Of a stretch of 64,000 bases of DNA, positions 54,007 to 64,000 are shown piece after piece. Under the pieces are notes generated by a model, which ran no database searches, was not told the origin of the DNA, and worked only from the letters and a program-made list of their open reading frames with translations. Origin of the DNA: Watersipora subatra (taxonomy: Eukaryota > Bryozoa > Gymnolaemata > Cheilostomatida > Watersiporidae); contig NC_088716.1 in NCBI RefSeq assembly GCF_963576615.1, forward strand, positions 5,766,001 to 5,830,000. The letters are read 5' to 3'. A program made the translations under genes and the position numbers. Every line of letters starts with the position of its first letter. The stretch's first letter is position 1.

Positions 54007-54939
54007 TAAATAATCCTGCGAGCCTGTGTAAGATGATTTGCCTTTTAGAGCCTATTTGGCATCTTTAACCCAAATTCCTGTAACATAGTGAGGCGCACAA
54101 GAGACGTCTGCATTTACAACATAGTTGACATTTATTTTCAGCACTAGTTCTAAGCTTCAAAAACTGTACAAAAAAATTCAGCTCAATGCAAGTGTTTGTA
54201 AATATTCTGAATGCACAACACCACCGGAAGTAAGGCTTTATATAAAACAATGTTTACACAATTGTCTATACTCTTCTATTTTCTACTCAGGTTTAAACCA
54301 GCACAATATTTATCAGGGATCTATGTACGTAACCGCTAAACGGACTTGTCATTAACGGTTTATTAATGGCCTCTGATGTACAAAAGAACCACAGCTGCAT
54401 GCCATTATAACTTTTGTTTTGTAAAATAGTTTCCAGAAAGAGGGATTTTGGTTTGCGGTGATATGACACTGCAAGTTTGGTAGAACTATGGAACTAAGGG
54501 TACGTTGTCGCGAGCGCAATAATTTTCATTAACCCTTTGGCAATTGCGGATTATGGCTCGGAAACTCCTAAGCATACCGAGAGAATTACTAGGGCATTTT
54601 GAGCCTTTGACACAACTGATTAAAAACTGTGATAACTTGTAAGAAAATTGTGTCGTTTACATAGATTATTATGCATAATAAAGCTGAGAAACTTTTCTAC
54701 AACCTGATATTTTTATGTAGGTACCTAGCAAATATATAATATAATATAATATATAATATTACAGCAAAAACCTCAAATGTTTGAAGCTCTGAATTTCTTA
54801 TTTATCCGCGGTTTTGAATTGTATTTTTCTAATTAACAAAGGTTATTGATAATTTTGTATAAATAATAATAGCGCGAACTCATATGTTTAAAGCAATTTA
54901 CACAAGAAGTTGGTCATCAAAAAGCATTGTAAGTGGTCG

Positions 54940-56830
54940 ACACTCCAGAGAGGCTATATACTGGTAATACAAGAGTGGTTAACACTCTTACTACAGAGGA
55001 ACAAGCATTAGTGCCCAAGTGAGGCAAGACAACTACTGAACTGGCAGATAAGTATAAAACATTCAGGACAAGACAACTTGTGTCAGAATTGCAAATAAGG
55101 TATAATTATATAACAGATCCCACACAAACTCCCAGGATCGATTTGACATTTGATTGATTAACAAAACATTTATTTTTCTGGCAGGAAGAACCACTTTTCG
55201 AGTTCGAAAAATTTATTTGTTTGCTGAGAAAATCAGTCAGCAGAAGAATGTTAAGAGCAGAAGAATTCAAAGCTATTCCTTTTAGCCTTCGATTTTGTGA
55301 TAAATACACCAAACTACGAAATGAAATTTCCAGTATGATTAAACAAGCAAAGGCAAGCTATTTTAATAAGATTATTTCAGAATAATTTGACCCTAGAAAG
55401 CTGTGGAATACTATAAATAATGCTTGCGGATTAAAAATGCCAAAATCCACACAAATAAAAATGCTGCTCGATCCTGAAACTAATACTGAACTCTGTGATC
55501 CCATTCAAATTACCTCGTGTTTTAACATGCACTCTACTCAAATAGGACCTCATTTAGCAAATGCCATACCTACAGAAACTCATATGGTAATAAATCATAG
55601 TGCTTCCTATAAAGCATTTCATATTCAACCAGTTGACGAACGACTTGAAAATCAGTCAGTTAATCCTTAACTGACTGAGGAGAGGCTGTCTCAGTGGAAC
55701 TGGCTGGTGTTGGTGGTGAGTCACTGAAGCAGTCAGCAGTGCTACCTTACACAACAATATATAGTGACACACCAAAACACGATTTCATTTATAAATTACC
55801 TTTTACTAAATTTTTAAAGAATCATTTATAAGTTAAATAATTATTTATATATTTATAAAATATTATTAGATCTTTTCTAGTGACCAAGCTTTAGCTTTGT
55901 ACCGCACTACAACTAATTCAAAAATGAATTATATTAAAAAACATATTATTTAATTTAAAGGTATCACATTATTTTAATAAATATATTACATAATTTATTT
56001 TATTTTTCTCACGTGACTGTTGTATAAACGAGTACACTTACATGTATTGATGTGAAGACAAAGAAAAACCCCGTCTTTCATTACACTTCCTTTTGTCCCC
56101 CCATACTGCCTTATACTATCTAATCTACTAGCTTTATCCGCAAGCTTTATCCAGCTTTATGCACTCATCGTAATTGCAAAAAACAACCTGTACTGCCTTG
56201 AGCTCAGACACCAATATAGCCTGAGCCTAACATCCAATAATACAACAGCGACATGGCTTTGGTCATGTGAGAAAAATTAAGTAGATTATTGTAATAAATA
56301 AATGTAATTTATTCAAATTATATAAGTATTTTTTGATGTAATGTATTTTAAAATTAGACGTAGTGTAGTGACAAGCTACCGCTTTTCCACTAAAAAAGAT
56401 CTAATAATATTTCATAAGTATATAAATGATTATTCGAACTATAAATTAATGTTTAAAAAGTTAATAAAATGTAATTTATAACTGCAATCATGTTTTTTGC
56501 GTAGTTCTATATAATGTGTGTAAGTTAGCACTCCTGACAGATTTTCTTTAGTGACAAATACATTTTTTGAACTGGCAAAGTGGCTTTTCCTGCCAGGCAA
56601 AGAAATGTTTTATATATCAATCAACTGTCAGATCAATCCGGCGAATTTGTGTATGATGTGTTACATACCTTATTTGCAATTCTGACACAAGTTGTCTTCT
56701 CCTGAATGGTTTATACTTGTCTGCCAGTACAGTAGTTGTCTTGCCTCGCTTGGGCACCAATGTTTGTTCCGTTGTAGTATGAGTGTTATCCACTGTTGTA
56801 TTACCAGTATATAGCCTCTTTGGGGCGTCA
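54940..56830. repeat. large inverted duplication (fossil palindrome)
   Basis: 54940-55233 plus 55740-56020 (left arm) align with the reverse complement of 56830-56260 (right arm), leaving a loop of about 240 bp. The outer part of the arms contains an exon-like frame (intact in the right arm). The left arm is broken by a LINE fragment with its own target duplication. Confidence 0.8.
55244..55729 (+). mobile_element. rearranged LINE fragment with 10-bp target duplication
   Basis: The left part (about 55258-55650) matches 28850-29225 of the LINE with few changes, including the same TAA that interrupts the frame after AAGATTATTTCAGAA. The last part (about 55683-55727) matches 28187-28231, which lies upstream in the full LINE, so the order is changed. 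CAGTCAGCAG flanks the whole at 55234-55243 and 55730-55739, and the opposite arm of the palindrome shows the unfilled site. Between the two parts is a perfect 11-bp palindrome (CAGTCAGTTAA, 55653-55677). Confidence 0.75.
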
Positions 56831-56874
56831 ATTTCAAATGTTGGCTGCAAACTCAAATATTGTCGTTGTTTCAA
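56670..56874 (-). pseudogene. exon-like ORF in the right palindrome arm
   Basis: On the minus strand an open frame includes KRLYTGNTTVDNTHTTTEQT, VPKRGKTTTVLADKYKPFRR and SELQIR, followed by a canonical GTATGT donor. The left arm (54945-55100) keeps the same frame in part but has stops. A threonine-rich, basic-ended peptide that I do not recognise; it might be an exon of a transposon protein or of a host gene caught in the duplication. Confidence 0.35.
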
Positions 56875-57145
56875 TAATAGATTGACTTATCTCAGGCTTC
56901 GATATAAAGTATATTTATCAATAACAAGCCTCCCTTGGGCATAAACATGAAGAAAACCATTCAAATAGTTCATAGTGTAATAAATGTAAATCTCATAAAA
57001 ATGAGCAATAAATAGATGTCCTCAGAAACGTACAAGTATTATTGTAAGATTCAGCCAAATGGCCTTATCTCCTTGAAGTAAAACAGTAGTGAAAGCTGTA
57101 TATAATACCACCCATGTGGCCTTCCTGGCCCACTCTCTCTGGCCT

Positions 57146-57148
<3 letters not shown>

Positions 57149-57208
<60 letters not shown>
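57149..57208 (+). repeat. (CT)n microsatellite
   Basis: Thirty uninterrupted CT units. Confidence 0.95.
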
Positions 57209-57211
<3 letters not shown>

Positions 57212-60200
57212 TCACTTTCAGAAGCTCCTTACATACAAGCCAATTGAGAATAACATTTTTTGCTTTTTGGGCAACATATTGCAGTAGAAGTTTTCAGTTC
57301 CTAGCGCAACCCAAAGAGAAGCAAAAAATGGGTACCAGATTTTATGGATAACTTCTACTGCAGTCGGACTGCACTAGCTTTACTACTAGCTACCACATAA
57401 GTAGCTGCTAATGCTCTGACTGAGTCAATGATCTGTTACCCGAAACTGCTTTTAAAAATTCTCATAGATCAGAAAGTAAAGTTTAAAAGCTAATTGATTG
57501 CAAAACTAGATACTGTGACATGTGTACCAATCTTGTGCAAACTCAAACCATCATCAAGTCAATTGGATTGAATCTCGCTGACCCACTCTTAGCGCTGCAT
57601 TTCAAAGAAGGGCAGAAGCAATAGAGCCTATAGTTTTTCCATCAGATGAGGGCGTACTGAGGTATGCAACATTTGGCTACAAAAGAGACAGCAAACAAGC
57701 TTATGTTAGGATGAGAGCTGCAACTTCCAGATCAGCACGAGTCTCGACGCATTTATCGGAATTATCATCAGATAATGACTAATGTGATAGAGCGACCGAT
57801 AAGGCTGCAAGCCTAATCTCATGTATGCGCTCTGTGACAAACCCAAATAGAAATGCGTTTCTCGCATTTCAATTCAAAATTAAAACCAGCTGTAACCTTG
57901 CCATGAGTGCCCGAAAAGGTTTGGCTTAACTTGACCATCTTAAAGCCAAAAATAAACCCAAACAAATATGAAACCACACCAATCTGCACAGACATATTTT
58001 AAGAGCAAAAAAGTATAAGGAATGCAGCTGCCACAGCCTGCCATCCAGGATCTTTTGAGCAAATACATGAAAAATAAGCCAGATAAACATACCAAGCTAT
58101 TCTGACTACAGCAGAGGGAACAGACAGACGCATTACATCTTCACAACTGACAGTCTGGCTAAAATGTTTTTAAAGCTCATAAGTTTTTACAGCACATATC
58201 CTGGCCAGTGAAAATGACAGGCAAACTCACGCAAGATCACGCATGACAAGGTCAAAGTGCCACATCTGTTAGAAAGTATGGCGTCAAAAAGCCGCCAAAT
58301 AAATGACAATTTTAGGAAAAATATTTTTCCTAGCAAACTGGGAGCAAGCTATAGCTAAATAATATTTATTAACACACGCATTCAATTGAGAACCTAGTCA
58401 GAACTGACTACATTCCTAGCCACATGTAGCTTAAAAAATATCTAGCTTGTACATAAGATGTAAAGAGTTTCGGCAAACGTTTTAAATAACTTAATGAAAC
58501 CTTCGCTAATTTGACAAAAAATAAGCTGATCAACTGTGTACCACATTTTTGTACCTACATTTTCTAATGGTCTACATGTATGTTTATTACAGAAACCTTC
58601 GGATAAGTATATTCGAATGGTTATTCTTATAATCAAATATTTTTGCAAAATATATAAAAAAAGGCTTGGCAGTGCAGCGATATTAGGCATAGCAGTAGTA
58701 TCATCAAGAAAACATTTAAAAAATATTAATTGCAGAACCTTCGGCAATTGGAAAATGCCATATACTGGTGAAATGCACACTTTTTTTTCGTGAAATGTGT
58801 ACAACTTAATGGTTCTACTCTCTGTGGCATGGCTTTATCGGCGTTTTGTTAGGCGGTCTTAATGTTGATTATAAAAAGCTTGTCAGGTTTTAATGGCAGT
58901 TTTAGGGCAACTTAATCTGTCTGGTTATGTATTATCCGAGTAGATAGGTAAGTTTTCGGAGATTGTCTACACTTTTCAAAGACTTGTTAACATATTTAAG
59001 TAGGGTTATACGTGTTTTGTATCATTATTATACTTAAACGAATCTATATGAAAATGGTTAAATTTGTTAAAGAAATTTTGGTACAGGAGTTTGCAACAGT
59101 CGTTGATAAATAGTTCTCATGAGTTGTGTGCACATACGCATTTATTATAAAACCTCCCAAACACTCGCTTCGCTTGTGTTTGGTTGAGGGATAAAAAAAG
59201 ACAACCTAAATAAAATATTTTGATACCATATATTCAAAGGTTTAGGGGTATTACTGTTTATTAACAAAGACGTTTCACCAAATTTGCACCACCACGTTTA
59301 TGGTGATGGAAATTTGGTACAACATATTCCTGGTGGAATAAGGTGAATCATATTACTGATGGAATATGACGAAACACGGTGCAATTGACATGTTACATCA
59401 TTGCTACCAAATTTTTCACCACAGTCATAAAGACTTACATGTAGATAGACTTGCATACTACCTGGTATATATTCAACTAAGTTGCAGTATATAGTTCAAA
59501 AACTGAGTAAATATCTGGACATGACCAAAACAAGAGAGGAAAGCAAGTAGACGAAGAACCTTTAGCAAACAGACAAGCAGGTAAAAAGTGCATGAGTAAG
59601 GGGAGAGAACAGAAAAAGTTTTAAGACTGGACAGCTGACAAGCTGAAATGAATGATGGCTTATATTTGTTCAGGCAGATAGAGAGTGAAGTGCGGCAGTC
59701 GAATATAAGATATACATATCTGCACTGCATGATGCAGTCATATCAGGTAAGTGAGTGATATATCAAATTTTTGATGAGATTGAGACACTTAGGGTAAGGG
59801 AAACAAAATTTGAATCCCTGAGTTTGTATCTCAAATATTTTAAGCATTCGGAGAACATCTTGAATATTCTCATTATACCAAATAAAATATTATGTTTAAA
59901 ATAAAAAAAACAAGAGGAACACAATATAAAATTAATCTGACAGATTTTTGATAAGAAAAAAACATAACCAGTTAGTGGTGAGAAACCTTAAACTAAAGAC
60001 CAGTAGAAGCATACCTTGAAGGAAGTATCCTAGCATCAATTCTAAAGATGTACAGACAAACATCCTTGGTGATACAAACAGGCAAAAAAAACTTCATCTA
60101 AAACAAAAAACTTTGATGAAACCTTTTGTAAAGAACTTCAAAATAAATAGGAGGTATTTATAAAGTTGTTAAACCATAGTCAGGACTGTCAGGTGGTAAA

Positions 60201-63200
60201 AGGAATATAACATGAATCTTTCTTTTTTATGGAAAGCAATGAGAACAAGTATGAAGCTAGATAAGTTAATAGACCTGAAGTAAAATCAACCTCAACTCAA
60301 TGGATTGATTACACTAGTCATAGTTGATAATTGGAAAGAAAGTTTGTGTAAAATATACCAGTAATAAAAATAGTTGGTCTATCAGTTAGTTTCACCCTAA
60401 TGAAATGGCTTCAATTGCGACACTTGTTTACTTTGTTAAAGAAAAGACTATAGTTAGGTTATATCACACTAGAAATCATTTTGAACTACCTCAAACACTT
60501 ATATGTAGCTTATGAAAAACGAAAAGCTCGCCAGGTGTTAGTTTAAAAAAAATCTAGGTATTAATCTATAATCAGCTCAGAGATTAAATGTTCCCTTTTT
60601 GTACATTCCATTAGATCAAGAGTTGCTCATTCACAAAGTTTCACCATAGATATCAAAGAGGCTATTTAAAATCAACAGAGAGGGCGAATGCAGTCTCATG
60701 ACGCATCTAATAATGTGAAGGAAAAAGGTGAACTTTACTGCTTTCTAATCATTAACACAAGTGAGCAGGTGAAAACAAAAGCAGGTAAGTAGTGGTATAT
60801 AAAAGTAGGTTATACAAAAAGGGGATTCGTTAGAGGACGTTGTATAGAAATAATAAGGTTTGCTAGTTGCTTAGGCAAAATTACAACAACTAGCAGGCAA
60901 AAAAAAAGAGAAAGGCACAGTATAGATATCAACATTTCACTTGTCATCTATAGGAAGAGTCATAAACTGTCCAGAAAGAATGTAGAGAGAGAGAGAATTG
61001 ACATATATCTGTGCTCATCTTGTGTAAAACCTTTTGGTGTTTCTGATTTGACTAATCACCGCTTCTCACACATCCTTCCACACTAAATTAGACCCGGAAT
61101 CCGAAACCAATGTCCTGGCAATTCTGTAAAATAAAAACAAGTGTCATTCAAAAACGAATTACTCCATTTTCTGTGTCTAGTTCATAAGTTTATGCATTTT
61201 TATAGCTAAATAAATATGCTGATTCATATCCAAGTGAGACAGTCTGACAGAGGTTTGAGATGGATCTCCAGAAACCTTAATTCTTTTGCTACCAACTAAA
61301 TTTTTCATTTGGAGATACCTAATTAAATGTTCAGTTAACCCCAATGTTTGGCATGACCACATATAGTTTGCCATAATTGTTGAACCACATGATGAATAAA
61401 AATTTTCAGACACCAAACTAATCAGCATCCCATTTTTGGCCGATGCTGTAATTTTGTAAACAATATTACAATGTGTTGCAGATGAGCTTGCACATTCCTT
61501 TGGCCACTTTGACTGCTACCATGCGTATGTTCCAGATCGGATGAATTATCAAAAGTATTATAGCTTATGACAATATTATTTCCCCTAACAATTAAATGCC
61601 CCTTAGTAGTACTATTGCTCAATAGATAATCATCTAAAACCTATTGATGTACAACTTGTACAACCGCTGTAGCTGTAACACGTCTGATGCTACTGATCAT
61701 TGCAAAGAAGACATTGCGATAAAAAATAAAGTTTTTACAAAGCGGAACTATGTACTATGTAAACATATATATTAAGTCAACCCAGACAGATTACTGTTTC
61801 CATTTGCATAAATACAGATGTGATAGGCTAGTTAATTAACTACTCTCTACTCAGAGATGTTTTGCAGGAAGCTTACTAAAGCCAAACTACGCTGCTTGTG
61901 ATTTTTAATTTCCGTTTAGTTCTAATCTTTCAATTTATTTTCATTAAATATTTTAGGGTATAATACGCTGTTCATAGCTCTATGGATTATTTTTATATTG
62001 CTTTAGTATATGCCCACCTACTCAACTCTGGTAGTCTTCAACTCGTGTCAATGCAACTAATTGATTCTGTTTGAAATCCCTGCTGATTGCTGATAAAATT
62101 TGCCTCTAATTGCACTACTCTTTATTTATCTTGTTAATTTTACTCACAGAAGGGTCTGACAAAAGCCAAGTCATGTGTTAGTATTAAGCACTTCACCGCT
62201 ATTTTTTTTACAGTTACAATGTATTAGCACATCTGAACAGTATTTTGGTATCATTCTTTTGCGATTTAAGATGTATATGTAATTAGTTCCTTTTATTGTT
62301 GCATACTGTGTTATAAGTGAACGCAAACAGCGTTTATGCTACAAAGAATGTAGATGTTTCAGTCGTTTCCACTCACCAAGGTGACTTCATTTGTTATCAT
62401 ATAGTAAAATCAGAAAAAATATTTAGTTCATGAACAGTGTATAATAAAAGGATTCCGTCTACCTGTTTTAAAATTGTATCCTGTAAAAATCTCACCAGTT
62501 TTCATCGCGATATAGATTGAATGTAACAAGTCAAAGACGAGAATGGCATGAAAAACATTAAACTATGCGGGGCAAAGCATCCATCATCGTCTTGATTTTA
62601 GGCAGTTCTTTAGGTTTGAAGCTGCCTGGAATAGTTCTATACTCAGCTTTCCTAAATAGAGTTACTTCATTCAACTAGGAGGTCTATTATATAACAACTG
62701 TTACTATGTACATACAGGTAAGAGTAAAGATATCAAGTTTGTTTAGTTCTCCGAGTTAAGCAAACTCGTTCAATTTACTCTTACCTCTTTGAAACGCGAA
62801 AGCACAATTTAAAAGCGAAATCATGAAGTATTGTAATAATAATTTATTGGCTGATTAGACAATCTTATTAAACATCAAATATTTTAAACTACGAATAATA
62901 GATAATATAGCTGACACTACTTAGATGTGTTCGTTTTCACCCGCTCACTTGTGTTGACGATTACTAAACGGTTAACTTAATCTTTGCCTTCACATTACTT
63001 GCTGCGGTTTGCTGCTCCATTTGCCCTCTCTGTTGATTTCACTTTGGTGGCAGAGTTTTGGTGAAACATGTTTGTTGATTAACAGAAATACAGCATCACA
63101 TTTGAATGTATGGCATCATAACTATTAATTCAGTTGGTCCTTTCTTCATATTTCTTCATGTTGAAATGTCAGTCATATCTTGTAAACATTATCATTGATT

Positions 63201-64000
63201 ATTTGCTCCAGAATTTTTGATATCGCTAAGTGTGCACGAGCTGTCATTGTTTCCTTTCAATGCTTTGTTTTCTTTCACAACTTGCAGTTCAATGTCGGGT
63301 GTGTGGACTAGTCTGCACTGGTTCGCTAATCTCAAGCTTTTACTTCCTCCTTAATAGGAACAACTCATTGTAGGGAGCTTTCAATGTTGCTGTGACATTC
63401 AATTTGAGCAAGTGTCTTTTAGCAAAGAGTTTACAAGGCCTATATCATGGTTTACATACCACTTGTAGTTTTTACAACTTAGTGTAATGTTTTCAATCTA
63501 CATATATATCTGCTTGCTGCGCTTCAGTGTGGGGAAGTAGTTGAGATGAAGATCAGCAATGTATCACACTCGTATAAACTGCTACCCTTGTTTGAGAAAC
63601 CCTGGTCTGTTGAGATACAAGGAAATCATGCATCCTTATAGCGTCCATATAATCTAATTGCTAAATGAAAAATATTGATTTACTTTTAGAACGAAATTAG
63701 GATTATATAAACCTATGCTACCCTCCTCATTTGTTACAGACACCTGCAGAATGCATCGGTACTTATCCAGAGCAAATAAGCTCCACCAAAATATTAGGCT
63801 AACTCAAAAGGTAGTACATTACATCCTTGCATATAAATCCATGTCTGTGAGCCTAAAACTCTGTTGAAAAGTTTGGGGCGCAACTTATACAAGCAGTCTT
63901 ATAATTATAGCTATAAATTTATCACTAAAATTGAGGCTATTTGCTGTTGGGCAACAAACTTAACGTTACATGTACTGAAAAAATATAAATCTTTGTGAAG
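57209..64000. other. no gene recognised
   Basis: Nearly 6.8 kb of AT-rich sequence. The longest ORFs (58442-58804 minus, 59473-59730 minus, 61177-61622 minus) overlap on both strands or lack any domain, signal or splice context. A GGTGAAAAATTTGGT-like word occurs in both orientations at about 59275-59430. Nothing else is supported. Confidence 0.45.

Noticed and set aside
54532-54545. TTAACCCTTTGGCA, a piggyBac-like end
   Set aside because: No matching inverted end with TTAA was found on either side, so it is not called as an element.
58442-58804. 120-codon minus-strand ORF
   Set aside because: An 85-codon ORF occupies the opposite strand, composition is that of the surrounding AT-rich DNA, and no motif is present.

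Overview
The window looks like nuclear DNA of an invertebrate animal. It is AT-rich, its genes are split by GT-AG introns, AATAAA signals are common, and it holds animal-type THAP, P2X7-C-like, ankyrin, BED/hAT and Ty3/gypsy sequences. A marine spiralian would fit, but nothing here fixes the species. Most of the 64 kb is mobile or repeated DNA with few host exons, so small ORFs were ignored unless a domain, splice sites or a duplicated copy supported them.

Left part (1-8.3 kb). The window opens inside a TIR element (copy 1), followed by a possible Tudor-like terminal exon and a TTAA-flanked piggyBac-like MITE. At 3373-8313 lies a 4.9-kb element with 19-bp perfect terminal inverted repeats and TTAA on both sides. 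It carries two convergent spliced genes, a THAP zinc-finger protein (+) and a protein with the P2X7 C-terminal zinc domain (-). No DDE transposase was seen in it.

Middle (8.7-27 kb). A duplicated terminal exon is followed by a 2.5-kb satellite of about 12 copies of a 203-bp unit, each built from six ~34-bp subunits. Then comes a nest: a 79-bp tandem repeat was split by a TIR element (copy 2), which was split by an intact 11.1-kb LTR retrotransposon (14169-25304). That element has 657-bp LTRs that read as identical, a 4-bp target duplication, PBS, PPT and one uninterrupted 2472-codon ORF. The ORF order is Gag, then an Env-like glycoprotein, then PR-RT-RNaseH-IN, so the glycoprotein is inside the polyprotein instead of after pol. 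An antisense, possibly spliced secreted-protein ORF lies between pol and the 3' LTR.

Right part (27-64 kb). A decayed CR1/jockey-group LINE (27.4-30.9 kb) is followed by several minisatellites. A minus-strand gene (40652 to 35347) joins an ankyrin exon to a set of duplicated phase-1 exons coding 11-residue coiled-coil repeats. Beyond it lie an internally deleted hAT element with 8-bp target duplication, a small inverted-repeat MITE family, a palindromic tandem repeat, and a large inverted duplication interrupted by a rearranged LINE fragment with a 10-bp target duplication. From 57.2 kb to the end I see no convincing gene.
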